Shown piece by piece: positions 44,815 to 53,857 of a DNA stretch of 64,000 nt. The first letter of the stretch is position 1. Every line of letters begins with the position of its first letter. A program made the translations under genes and the position numbers. The notes under the pieces are model-generated. The model was not told the DNA's origin. It made no database searches and was given only the letters and a program-made list of their open reading frames with translations. The DNA lies in the NCBI GenBank assembly GCA_050181465.1, contig JBFXDD010000019.1, positions 1 through 64,000 of the forward strand. Reading direction: 5' to 3'. The stretch comes from JACRLW01 sp050181465. Its GTDB lineage: Bacteria > Planctomycetota > UBA1135 > UBA2386.

Positions 44815-46065
44815 TCAACGACTCAGTCGGCCGAGGCGGATCTGCGTCTCGAGCGCGAGGCATAGCAAGGACGTCGAGTACACCGGTCCGCCGTCCTGCG
44901 CCCACACACCGATCGGCTCGAAGGAGCCGTCGGCACGTTGACCGCGCTTGCAGGCGGCCAGCAGACTGCTATTCCAGGCCGACCGACTCTTGGTGCCGAG
45001 GCTAGGCGCAACCAGCGAGCCAAGATACCACGCGTACTCATCGACCTTGCCGGACGCCCATTCCGGAGGCTTGGCCATCAGCAGCTTCTCTTGCGCAGAG
45101 CTGACTGGCTCGGCGGCATCGCGCTCCCCGACCAGCATGAGGCACAACATGCCCGCCGCGGTCATCGCCTCGTTGTTCTCCCGAGGATGCGTGTCCGAGT
45201 GCCCCCCGGTTCGACGCGAACTGTAGCCACCGCGCTCGGTGTAGCCGACACGGCCCGTCGTCGGATCCGTCATCTGCTCCACCCAGGCCTGCACCATCTC
45301 CATGGCGGTCGGGTTGACTTCCAAGCCGAAGTCCTGACCGGATCGCAGCGCCATCGTGCACCAGGTCGTGACTGACGTGTCGTTGTCGCCGTCCCGCGGC
45401 TGGTAGCGCCAGACGCCGTACGGGTTGCGATGCGACTCGAGATAGTTCAACGCGAGTTGGACATTCTGCTTGAGCGACTTCGACTCGCTGAGCCCGTACG
45501 CTTCCGACAATGCGAGTGCGGCAATCGCGTGGTCGTAGATGAATTCGGCGCAGTTCGCAGTTCCGATCTGCCCCGTCTTGGGGTCCTGCTGTTCGCGAAG
45601 CCACATGACGGCTCGTTTGAGCGATGCACGATGCGGTCCCTCGCGCAACGTGTTGCCGTCGCCGAGGAACGCGAGCACCGCAAGTCCCGTGACGCCGATC
45701 TCGTGAACCGTTCGAGTGCTCGCGGTCTTGTCGCCGGGGAAGCTGCCGTCCTCTCGCTGCTGTGCAGCCAACCAATCCAGTCCTGCCGTCACCATCTCCG
45801 CCGCATTCGTCCCACTGGCGTTCGACGACACGGTCTTCGGCTTCGTGGTCGTCCGGAGCGTGCTGCCTCCCGGTTGGGTGACCTCCTCGCCGGGGACCAC
45901 CACCGACTTCAGCAGTTCGAGCGAATGGATGTCGAACTGGAGGAGCCGATCGCCGCGCAAGAGGAACAGGTAGTCCTCGGTCGTGTGCATCACGGTCGGC
46001 GGAGACTGCGCTACGGCAGCAAGACTCAGGAGCGAGACGACGAGCACTCGGACAAGGTTTCGCAT
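44815..46065 (-). CDS. Secreted toroid-repeat protein (prenyltransferase/squalene cyclase-like)
   Basis: A 416-aa exported protein (signal NLVRVLVVSLLSLAAVAQ, ATG 46065). Residues about 85-400 hold alpha-alpha toroid repeats seen in squalene cyclases, prenyltransferases and complement-like proteins: GLDWLAAQQREDGSFPG, AVMWLREQQDPKTGQIG, ALNYLESHRNPYGVWRY and ACKRGQRADGSFEP. The DXDD-type cyclase motif is not seen, so it is more likely a binding or structural protein, as in many planctomycete examples. Converges with the DUF1552 gene; 95 bp of unremarkable DNA separate them. Confidence 0.8.
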   Translation of the reverse strand: MRNLVRVLVVSLLSLAAVAQSPPTVMHTTEDYLFLLRGDRLLQFDIHSLELLKSVVVPGEEVTQPGGSTLRTTTKPKTVSSNASGTNAAEMVTAGLDWLAAQQREDGSFPGDKTASTRTVHEIGVTGLAVLAFLGDGNTLREGPHRASLKRAVMWLREQQDPKTGQIGTANCAEFIYDHAIAALALSEAYGLSESKSLKQNVQLALNYLESHRNPYGVWRYQPRDGDNDTSVTTWCTMALRSGQDFGLEVNPTAMEMVQAWVEQMTDPTTGRVGYTERGGYSSRRTGGHSDTHPRENNEAMTAAGMLCLMLVGERDAAEPVSSAQEKLLMAKPPEWASGKVDEYAWYLGSLVAPSLGTKSRSAWNSSLLAACKRGQRADGSFEPIGVWAQDGGPVYSTSLLCLALETQIRLGRLSR

Positions 46066-46465
46066 GGCTGGAAGTCGGACCGGTGAGGTCCGTGCCCCGG
46101 CAACGCCACCCAGCACGCACCGGTTCAGTCACCCACCGCATCAGCCCTCACGGCAAAGGCTGCGACTTGGCGGCGGGAGCCCGCGGCGGCGGCGGAAGAC
46201 CACCTGGTTTCGGCGAAGGGAGCGCCCGGTCAGGCCGGCCTCCTCACCGACGAGAGACGACAGACACGCCGCGGCACCGGGCTGCAGCCAAGATGAATCC
46301 GATCGCATCGAACGAGCCATGGCGGGATTAGGGCGATGACTTGCCATTTGGTCAAGTTTCTAGCCATTTTGGATTCACCGCCGCCTCAGTCTCCGGGCAG
46401 GCCGGACGAGTCGGGCTCACCGTGCTGCGCCGGAATGCCGATGAGAGCGGGACCGCGAGCTCGCC
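46066..46465. other. 400-bp intergenic region without recognisable gene
   Basis: Divergent gap between the toroid-repeat gene and the next plus-strand gene. Short open frames of up to 80 codons exist but look random. The right-hand part holds an AT-rich direct repeat described separately. Confidence 0.5.
46340..46372 (+). promoter_or_regulatory. AT-rich direct repeat, possible operator or promoter
   Basis: GCCATTTGG (46343) and GCCATTTTGG (46363) are 20 bp apart, two helical turns, and a near-palindrome CTTGCCATTTGGTCAAG covers 46340-46356. The AT content stands out against the surroundings, and the next gene begins about 94 bp later. Binding by a regulator is inference. Confidence 0.35.
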
Positions 46466-47299
46466 ATGACCCACTCGGAACACCCACCTCAGTCCAACCC
46501 CAGCGCTCGACCACGGGTGCGGCTCGGTCCGATCCTCCTCGTCGAAGGCCTCGTGCTGGGCATCTTGCTCGTGGTTCTCCTCGCCGGCCGCGCCGGCAAC
46601 ACCCCCGAGCTTCGTTGGCAGTTCGGCGAAGTCGGCGAGACTCGAGACGTGTTCGCGGAGCTACCCCCCGGCTTCCCTTTGCGGCTCGAGATCGATCTGC
46701 CGGAACCCATGCACGTCTATGTCGCGAGCCACGATGCCATGCGCGGCAACATCGCGATGTGGCCCAGCGCGCAACTGCAGACCGAAGCGCCGTCGAACCC
46801 AGTTCCCGCGGGACGGCAACGCCTGCCCGGCAGCTTCAAGGGCCAGGAAGTTCAGTGGCACGTAGGCGACGGCGTGGGTGTCACGACCTTTTTCGTGATC
46901 GCCTCACGGCAACCGATCGCCGATCTGAACCGCGCGATGGCATCCTTCCGGCAACTGGGCAATGCGGCGTTCCCGGACCGTCGCATGTGTTCGACCTACG
47001 CACCGAAGGGCGGCATGGATTCGGTTCCCCCGCCCGGCAAGCCTGGCCACGACTTGCTCGCGTGGTGCGCCGATCAGGCCGCCGATCTGCACGACGGTGC
47101 GATGAAGCCGATCGCGGGCCGACCCGGCGCGTTCTTCAAGACGATGCGGGTGATCACGCCGCTGCCGGATGCGCCGCTCGATCTCGACTCCGCCCAAAAG
47201 GCGCTCGCCGATCGCTTCGGTCCGCTGCAGGACATGGTCCGGATGAAGCCCGAAGCGCTCGGACCCTCGGCACCCGCAACACCGCCGCGCGGTCGGTAA
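46466..47299 (+). CDS. Membrane-anchored protein of unknown function
   Basis: A 277-aa protein with a short cytoplasmic start, one membrane segment (about residues 22-41, ILLVEGLVLGILLVVLLAG) and an outside domain. The outside part is beta then helical (LRLEIDLPEPMHVYVASHD, VTTFFVIASRQPIADLNRAMASF) and has two cysteines (RRMCSTYAPKG, LLAWCADQ). DLPEPMHVYVAS resembles small DUF4384-like sensing domains, but too weakly to assign. Converges with sdaA. Confidence 0.68.
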   Translation: MTHSEHPPQSNPSARPRVRLGPILLVEGLVLGILLVVLLAGRAGNTPELRWQFGEVGETRDVFAELPPGFPLRLEIDLPEPMHVYVASHDAMRGNIAMWPSAQLQTEAPSNPVPAGRQRLPGSFKGQEVQWHVGDGVGVTTFFVIASRQPIADLNRAMASFRQLGNAAFPDRRMCSTYAPKGGMDSVPPPGKPGHDLLAWCADQAADLHDGAMKPIAGRPGAFFKTMRVITPLPDAPLDLDSAQKALADRFGPLQDMVRMKPEALGPSAPATPPRGR

Positions 47300-47329
47300 T
47301 CCCAGCTGCGACTTCGCAGCCACGAGACC

Positions 47330-48718
47330 TCAGCACTCCGGCAGATTCACCGCGAGACCGCCCTCGCTGGTCTCCTTGTACTCGCGGCGCATGTCCTCAC
47401 CCGTGCGCTTCATCACGCGGATCACCTTGTCGAGCGAGACGATGCCCTTCTCGCCCGAGTTCAAGGCGAGTTGCGCGGCGCTCCACGCTTTCGCCACGCC
47501 CATCGCGTTGCGCTCGATGCATGGCGCCTGCACCAGTCCTTGGATCGGATCGCAAGTCAGCCCGAGGTTGTGCTCGAGTCCGATCTCGGCGGCGCGCTCG
47601 ACCTGGTCGACGTCACCCCCGAGAATCTCGCAGAGCGCTGCGGCAGCCATCGCCGTCGCCGAACCGACTTCGCCCTGACAGCCGACTTCGGCACCCGACA
47701 GACTCGCGTGCGTCTTGATGACCATCGCGATGGACCCACCCGTCGCCAATGCGCGGTGGATCTGTTCGCGCGACAGCGATAGCCGATCCGCTGCCTCCAC
47801 CAGCACCGCGGGGAAGATCCCCGCTGCGCCGTTGGTCGGTGCCGTCACGACGATGCCGCCCGCCGCGTTCTCTTCGTTGACCGCGTACGCGTATGCCTGC
47901 GCCTGCGCGATGATGCGATAGCTCGGTTCCACGCGCCCGGCCGCGAGCTGAGCCTGCAAGGTTGCCGCGCGACGCAGCACGCCGAGCCCGCCGGGCAGTT
48001 TCCCCGTCTGTCGCAGACCGCGTTCGATGCAGGCGCGGAAGGTCGCGAAGATGCGATCGAGGCCCGACTCGAGCGCGCCGGGTTGCTCCTCCCACGCGCG
48101 TTCGTTCGCCAACACGACGGCACCGAGCCCGCCGTGCTCGCGCGCGCGCGCACACAGAGTGGCGCCGTTGTGGAACGGCGCGACCGGCGGCGAGGGCGGC
48201 CGACGCTTGCCGCTCTCATCGCCGACCGTCTGCACGAAGCCGCCGCCGACCGACAGCCAGGTCTCCTCGTGGATCACGGTCCCCCGTTCATCGAAGGCTC
48301 GACAGACCAGCGTGTTCGGATGCGGCAAGTGCTCCGGCGAGGTGTCGCGCGAGCGGTCGAACAACACATCGTCCGGGCGAAGCTCGACGCGGCTACCGCC
48401 CCAATCGATCCCGGGATCCGCGGCGAGCCGCTCGGCGATGGCGCCGAACCGGTCTGGATCCACCAACTCCGGCTCATCGCCGGCCAAGCCCGCAAGCACC
48501 GCCCGATCGGTGCCGTGACCGCGTCCGGTCGCCGACAACGAACCGCGGAGTTCCACCTGGAGCCGGGCCGGCACCAGGCCGCGCGCGAGCAAGCGGCGGC
48601 GGAACATACCGGTCGCGCGCATCGGCCCCACGGTGTGGCTGGAACTCGGACCGGGCCCGATGCGGAAGATGTCCAGGAGACGGACGGTGATCGGTTCGGC
48701 GACCGTGGGTGAGCTCAT
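47330..48718 (-). CDS. sdaA: L-serine dehydratase (iron-sulfur type, single chain)
   Basis: A 462-aa enzyme turning L-serine into pyruvate and ammonia with a 4Fe-4S cluster. ATG 48718 starts MSSPTVAEPITVRLLDIFRIGPGPSSSHTVGPM; the beta domain begins with IFRIGPGPSSSHT and the alpha domain with GIVVTAPTNGAAGI. Cluster cysteines sit in GCQGEVGSATAMA and LTCDPIQGLVQAPCIERN. The final tail is RREYKETSEGGLAVNLPEC, with the C-terminal Cys known in this family. Divergent from the vWA gene by 63 bp. Confidence 0.94.
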   Translation of the reverse strand: MSSPTVAEPITVRLLDIFRIGPGPSSSHTVGPMRATGMFRRRLLARGLVPARLQVELRGSLSATGRGHGTDRAVLAGLAGDEPELVDPDRFGAIAERLAADPGIDWGGSRVELRPDDVLFDRSRDTSPEHLPHPNTLVCRAFDERGTVIHEETWLSVGGGFVQTVGDESGKRRPPSPPVAPFHNGATLCARAREHGGLGAVVLANERAWEEQPGALESGLDRIFATFRACIERGLRQTGKLPGGLGVLRRAATLQAQLAAGRVEPSYRIIAQAQAYAYAVNEENAAGGIVVTAPTNGAAGIFPAVLVEAADRLSLSREQIHRALATGGSIAMVIKTHASLSGAEVGCQGEVGSATAMAAAALCEILGGDVDQVERAAEIGLEHNLGLTCDPIQGLVQAPCIERNAMGVAKAWSAAQLALNSGEKGIVSLDKVIRVMKRTGEDMRREYKETSEGGLAVNLPEC

Positions 48719-48781
48719 CGGCGGTGGGCGGTAGCCGAGAACGGTAACATCCGCGCTGCCGCGCGCTATCTGACCCGTCTG

Positions 48782-50437
48782 ATGCCGAACCGACTGCGCT
48801 CCCTCTGCCTCGCGATCCTCGGCTTGGCCGGGATCGCATTCGGGCAGCGAGCGACGGTCGAGAGCGGAGACGCCGCGCGCGCCATCGGCCGCTGGCGGAA
48901 AGCGTGGGCCGCCGGATCGATCGAGGCAACGCACGCACCGATCGACGAAGGCGAAGCCAAGCGGCTCTACGGCGCCGCGATCTGGCGTTCGATGCCCGAG
49001 CGACTGACCTCCCACCGCGCCGGCTTGCTCGCCCTGCTCGAAGTGGTGGCGAGCGAGCAGACTCCTGAACTCGTCGACGAAACGCTGGCGCTCGCTGCCG
49101 TCGGACTCGAAGCAGCGCCGCAAACCGAGCGGCACACGGACCTCGTGCGCGAGTCGGCGCTGACCACCTTGGGCCGACTCCGCTCGCCGAGCGCGATCGA
49201 TCGGCTGTTGGCGGCGGCCCGGCCGCGACGCGGGCCGGCGGCGATCGAGGAGCGGCTCGCAGCGATGCTCGCGCTCGGCTCCGTCGCGTCGCCGACGGTT
49301 CGCCTCGAGCTCGAGGTCCACGTGCGGGACAACAGTCCGCGCATTCGCTTCGCGGCGGCGCAGTCACTGGGCACGCGAGGGTCGGCACACTCAGTCACCG
49401 CCTTGGGCGATGCGCTCGGCGCGGAGACGGACGCCAACGCCGCCCTCGCGATGCTCGATGCCTTGCATTCGATCGCCATGCGCGACGCCGAGCGAATCGA
49501 GAACCGCGCCGGCCGACGACTGCTTGCAATCGCCCTAGATCGACTCGGCAAGTTCGACTGGCGGTGCGATCGCGTCATCGTCGAGATCGCCGGCTCGATC
49601 CGAAGCCAGATGTCGATCGAGCCGCTGATTGGCGTGCTCGAGCGTCAGCGTGCACAGCACAGAGCCGAAGAACACCTTCGTTCGGGGGTGCTGCGCGAAC
49701 GCGCCTTCGCCGTGCTGCGCGACCTGACCGGAACGCTGCGACCGATCGATCGGCCGGACCTGTGGCGGGAGTTCTGGGCGGGCGCGCGAGCCGACTTCAA
49801 ACTGCCGTCGCCTCGCTCGAGCAAGCCCGAAGCGGGACGCACGAGTTCCGGCTTCTTTGGCATCCCGGTCACCGGCACGCGGGTGATGTTCATCATCGAC
49901 ACCTCCGGCAGCATGAACAGTCCGCTGTTCGTGAAGTCCACCGCCGAAGGAACCAGCGGAAGCGACGAAACGGCGCAGACGACGCGCATCGATCAAGCAC
50001 GCAAGGAGCTGTTGAAGGCGGTCGCCGCATTGCCGGACGGCGCGCGATTCGGAGTCATCGCGTTCGCCAGCGAAGTACGCGTTTGGTTCGACAAGCTCGC
50101 CCTGGTCGGCCCGCCGTCGACACGGACGCTTCGCGAGCGACTGGCGACCCTGCAAGGCGATGGCGGCACGAATCTCTACGGCGGCTTGGAGCGCGCGCTC
50201 GGTCTGGATGAGGTCGGCTACGGTCAAGCCGTCGGCACCGAGATCGACGAGATCTTCCTCCTGAGCGACGGGCAGCCGACCGCCGGGAGCGTGACGGATC
50301 CGTCGACGATCCTCGCCGCCGTGCGCCGCGCCAACCGCTACGCGCGGGTTCGCATCCACGCGGTGTCCCTCGGCGGTGACGAGCAGTTCTTGCGACAGCT
50401 CGCCGAGGAGAGCGGCGGCAACTTCGTCGCATACTAG
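48782..50437 (+). CDS. Secreted protein with HEAT-like repeats and a von Willebrand A domain
   Basis: A 551-aa exported protein (signal SLCLAILGLAGIAFGQ). Residues about 60-320 form helical HEAT-like repeats (ALTTLGRLRSPSAIDRLLAA, RFAAAQSLGTRGSAHSVTAL). A vWA domain follows, with the metal site D-x-S-x-S intact (MFIIDTSGSMN, Asp373), the threonine in GDGGTNLYGGL and the aspartate in FLLSDGQPTAG. Such domains mediate protein contacts using a divalent metal. The stop codon TAG is formed by element copy 11. Confidence 0.85.
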   Translation: MPNRLRSLCLAILGLAGIAFGQRATVESGDAARAIGRWRKAWAAGSIEATHAPIDEGEAKRLYGAAIWRSMPERLTSHRAGLLALLEVVASEQTPELVDETLALAAVGLEAAPQTERHTDLVRESALTTLGRLRSPSAIDRLLAAARPRRGPAAIEERLAAMLALGSVASPTVRLELEVHVRDNSPRIRFAAAQSLGTRGSAHSVTALGDALGAETDANAALAMLDALHSIAMRDAERIENRAGRRLLAIALDRLGKFDWRCDRVIVEIAGSIRSQMSIEPLIGVLERQRAQHRAEEHLRSGVLRERAFAVLRDLTGTLRPIDRPDLWREFWAGARADFKLPSPRSSKPEAGRTSSGFFGIPVTGTRVMFIIDTSGSMNSPLFVKSTAEGTSGSDETAQTTRIDQARKELLKAVAALPDGARFGVIAFASEVRVWFDKLALVGPPSTRTLRERLATLQGDGGTNLYGGLERALGLDEVGYGQAVGTEIDEIFLLSDGQPTAGSVTDPSTILAAVRRANRYARVRIHAVSLGGDEQFLRQLAEESGGNFVAY

Positions 50438-50615
50438 CGCGGACTCATTGGGAACGTCGTCGCGAGATCGACGCAGGCCGATGTCCGGAAAGGAGCTGCG
50501 GCGGCGACGACCGAAGCGTAGCTGTAGCTACGCTGCCGGGGACGAGCCGACGTAGCGACGCAGCCGGGCGCGAATTGCGGCGATCGCAGCAGACGGTCAC
50601 GAAGAGTCCGGGCTC
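50435..50615 (+). repeat. Dispersed palindromic element, copy 11
   Basis: A 181-bp full-type copy, one base shorter than the others. The left TA is part of the vWA gene's TAG stop (50435-50437). The hairpin is intact. Right edge reads TC instead of TA. The next 155 bp, up to the following gene, hold nothing recognisable. Confidence 0.9.
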
Positions 50616-50770
50616 GGCCCGCGACGGCCGGAAAGCGGTTCGCCGCCTCGACGTGACTCGGCTGACCCCGCGCTCGCAGCGGAGCTTGCGGCATCGACTC
50701 GGCTCGCGGCGGCCCGCGTCCGATGCAAGACGACCGCCACGAGTCGTGGCGAAGCACTCGACTTGCACCG

Positions 50771-53035
50771 ATGAGTATCGCCACCGCACTGCTTCGTTCT
50801 GCGGCCCTTGCGCTCGCAGTCCTCGCGCCGATCGCTTGCGACGGCTCCTCGATCCGACTTCCTTCCGGCGCGAACTCGACGCTCTCGCTGGTCCCCTCCA
50901 CCATCGTCGCCGACGGCGTCGACGCCACCGCCTTGTCGCTCCGGATCCTCGACGAGAACGGGAATCCCCTCGTCGGGGCGACCGTCACCCTCGAGACCGA
51001 TGGACCGGGCATGGTCCTCGTGCAGCCGGCCGCTCCTACCGGGCTCGACGGTTCGGTCACCGCAACCGCTCGCGCCACTCGCGCGGGTGATTGCATCCTT
51101 CGCGCGAACATCGCCTTCGGCGGGCGCGTGACCCAGATCACCCTGCCGGGCGTCCTCGTCGTCGAGCCGGGTCCCGCCGACGCCGCGCAGTCGCAACTCA
51201 GCGCGGCACCGAACGATGTCACCGCCGACGGCAACGCCACCTCGACCGTGAGCGTGCTGGTGCGCGATGCGAACTCGAATCCGATCGCCGGCGCTCAGGT
51301 GACGCTCAGCGTCACGGCCGGGATCGCGGACCTCGATGCGGCGAACCTGACCACCGACGCGCAGGGGGCGGCCAGTACGACCGTCCGCTCCCGCAGCGTC
51401 GGGAACGCCACTCTCGCTGCGACCGTGGCGATCACCGGCGGAACGGTCGTCCTCAATGCGCAACCCGTCGTGAACTTCTTCCAACCGGTCGGCATCGACG
51501 AGAACGAGCCGAACGATCAAATCAGCGAAGCGAACCAGATCTGGCTCGGCACGACCGCCTACGGCAGCGTCGAGACCGTCGGCGACCTCGATCACTTCGC
51601 CGTCGAACTGACCGAGGGACAATCGATCGCGGTGGAGATCTTCGGCCTTCGCTTCGACCACGAGACCTGGAACACCAACGGGAACGTGCCGCGCGTCAGC
51701 ATCACCGATGCTGCCGGCAATCTTCTGGTGGAACACGACTACCAAGGTCACAACTCGGTCCAGTCGTGGAGCTTCGACGTCGTCGATCCGGATCTCCCGA
51801 TGTTCCGCGCTACGACCGCGGGCACCTATCACATCGTCGTCACGGCAGACGACAACAGCACAGCCGGCGGTGGCTATGCGTTGCGAGCGCGGGCCACCGA
51901 TCTGAGCAATGCCCTGGGCGAAGGGTCGACGATCGTCAGCAGCGCCAACATCGTCGGCTTTCATCAGAACGACGGGACCGACACCTATTCGCTGATCGTG
52001 GCCGCCGACTCCATCGTCGACGTGCGGACGATCGCGTATCGGCTGGGCGTGAACCACGACGGCGCCGCAACTCCGGACTACTTCGATCCGATGATCGAAC
52101 TCGAAGGTCCGGCGCCCGGAACCGACACGCTCCTCAACGACGACGAGACTCTCTACGACTCCGGCATCACGGCCTGGCTCAGCGCGGGTGAGCACGCGCT
52201 CCACATGACCGAGTGCTGTGGCGATGCCGACTCGCCTTACGCGCTCGAGGTGGCGATCCACCCGCTGACCGGAGTGACCGAGACCGAGCCGAACGATACG
52301 CCGCAGACCGCCACGGCACTGACCGAAGGGGTTCTGATCAGCGGCGCCATCGATTCCTCGAACGACGACTGGTTCGCGATGGAACTGACCGCGGGCGATC
52401 GAGTGCGACTCGACGTACTCGACGGAGCGTTCAGCCTCCCGAACGGCGACAGCGGCGTCAGCATGCAGGTGGAAGACCCGAACTCGAACGTCGTGATCGG
52501 AGCCTTCCTGCTGAACCGTCTGGAGTTCCCGGTCACGATCTCGGGCGTCTGGCGAGTTCGCTTCACGACGGGCAACCTCAACCCGACCGGCTACATCATC
52601 CGTTACACGACCTGGTCGAACGCCCGGGAGATCGAACCGAACGACCTGGCGATCCAAGGCAGTCAGACGATCACCACGCAGCCGATCGCCGGCACCATCG
52701 GCACCGCGAACGACATCGACTGGTTCGTGGTGCAGGCCGCGGCCGCGAACGAGCTCGTGCACCTCGGTCTGCGTTGCGCGGACCCGCGCCGGAACTTCCA
52801 CGCCACGGGCATGACCAACATGACGCCGATCGTGGTGGTCACGGATCTCGACGGCAACGCCATCGCAGCGGTCGATCAAGCGCAATCCCTGCGTCCGCAG
52901 GGCCTCGTCGATCCGGAACTCGTCTGCGAGATCGCCTTCCGCGCCCCCGCGGCCGGCGGCTACAGGGTGAGCGTCATCGATCGCAACGGATCGAGCGGGC
53001 CGGAGACCAACTACACCATCCAGCGGAAGGACTGA
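50771..53035 (+). CDS. Surface lipoprotein with invasin-type Ig and PPC domains
   Basis: A 754-aa lipoprotein (leader ALALAVLAPIAC, ATG 50771). Two Big_1 (invasin-type) Ig domains come first: PSTIVADGVDATALSLRILD with PLVGATVTLETDGPG, and PNDVTADGNATSTVSVLVRD with PIAGAQVTLSVTAG. The rest carries at least three bacterial pre-peptidase C-terminal-like (PPC) domains opening with DENEPNDQISEANQI, TETEPNDTPQTATAL and REIEPNDLAIQGSQ. These usually bind or anchor on the outside surface. The next gene starts within 4 bp of its stop, so they form one unit. Confidence 0.83.
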   Translation: MSIATALLRSAALALAVLAPIACDGSSIRLPSGANSTLSLVPSTIVADGVDATALSLRILDENGNPLVGATVTLETDGPGMVLVQPAAPTGLDGSVTATARATRAGDCILRANIAFGGRVTQITLPGVLVVEPGPADAAQSQLSAAPNDVTADGNATSTVSVLVRDANSNPIAGAQVTLSVTAGIADLDAANLTTDAQGAASTTVRSRSVGNATLAATVAITGGTVVLNAQPVVNFFQPVGIDENEPNDQISEANQIWLGTTAYGSVETVGDLDHFAVELTEGQSIAVEIFGLRFDHETWNTNGNVPRVSITDAAGNLLVEHDYQGHNSVQSWSFDVVDPDLPMFRATTAGTYHIVVTADDNSTAGGGYALRARATDLSNALGEGSTIVSSANIVGFHQNDGTDTYSLIVAADSIVDVRTIAYRLGVNHDGAATPDYFDPMIELEGPAPGTDTLLNDDETLYDSGITAWLSAGEHALHMTECCGDADSPYALEVAIHPLTGVTETEPNDTPQTATALTEGVLISGAIDSSNDDWFAMELTAGDRVRLDVLDGAFSLPNGDSGVSMQVEDPNSNVVIGAFLLNRLEFPVTISGVWRVRFTTGNLNPTGYIIRYTTWSNAREIEPNDLAIQGSQTITTQPIAGTIGTANDIDWFVVQAAAANELVHLGLRCADPRRNFHATGMTNMTPIVVVTDLDGNAIAAVDQAQSLRPQGLVDPELVCEIAFRAPAAGGYRVSVIDRNGSSGPETNYTIQRKD

Positions 53036-53038
53036 GTG

Positions 53039-53827
53039 ATGCGCGGGTGGGCGATCCTCGCCGTCGCGGGCCTGTTGCTCGCGATCGCGGTCGTCGGGCC
53101 GGGCCGCGTATTGCGCGAGCGTGCCGTTCCCGATCCAGCGTTGCTGTTCGAGGAAGCGTCACCGCGTGTTTCCAATCAGTCGGTTCCGCTCAGTACGCCG
53201 CCCGCGCGCACGCCCGCGGTCGAGTCCGCACCCGCGGTGACGACGAAGCCGACGCAGCGCGGGCGCCTGCCGCGTTGGAGAGTGGTCGGGCGGGTTCAAC
53301 TCGATGACGGCTCCCCGGCGCCGCGCGCGAAGGTGGTCCTCGGTCAAGATCAGGGAATCGCCGACATGCTCGGCAACTTCTCGCTGTTGGTGAGGGAGAA
53401 CCTCGCACCGAATGCCGCGCTGCGCGCGCGATTCGAGGGCCACGAAGTCACGCGCATCGCCGACTTCGGCGCGCGTCTGGTGGAACTCGATCCGAAGGTG
53501 CCGGTCGGCCCGCTCACCCTGACGGTCGGTGAGCGGCTTCCTACGATCCGCGGTGTCGTCGTCGACAAGGACGGTCACCCGCAGAAGGGATGGCGCGTGT
53601 TCGCGCGGATCCCCGATCCCGCACCCGACCACCACGACTCAGACCTGTTGCTCTTCGTCGACGGCACGCGCAGCGACCGCGAAGGTCGCTTCGAACTCGC
53701 GGCGGCGGGTCGTGGTCGCAACATCATCCAGACCCACCACGGCGCGCTTCGAATCGATCACGTGGTCGAGGTCGACGCGAGCGATCGCGAGGACCTCCGG
53801 TTGGTCGTGCCGGCTACGAAGCGCTGA
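53039..53827 (+). CDS. Membrane-anchored carboxypeptidase-regulatory-like protein
   Basis: A 262-aa protein with an N-terminal membrane segment (MRGWAILAVAGLLLAIAVVGP) and a Pro/Arg/Thr-rich linker. Two regulatory-like beta sandwiches follow: VVGRVQLDDGSPAPRAKVVLG and TIRGVVVDKDGHPQKGWRVF. ATG 53039 follows a GTG at 53036; either may be used. Probably acts outside together with the PPC lipoprotein encoded just upstream. Confidence 0.75.
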   Translation: MRGWAILAVAGLLLAIAVVGPGRVLRERAVPDPALLFEEASPRVSNQSVPLSTPPARTPAVESAPAVTTKPTQRGRLPRWRVVGRVQLDDGSPAPRAKVVLGQDQGIADMLGNFSLLVRENLAPNAALRARFEGHEVTRIADFGARLVELDPKVPVGPLTLTVGERLPTIRGVVVDKDGHPQKGWRVFARIPDPAPDHHDSDLLLFVDGTRSDREGRFELAAAGRGRNIIQTHHGALRIDHVVEVDASDREDLRLVVPATKR

Positions 53828-53857
53828 ACGTCCTGCGTCGCCCGACGGCGGTCCCCC

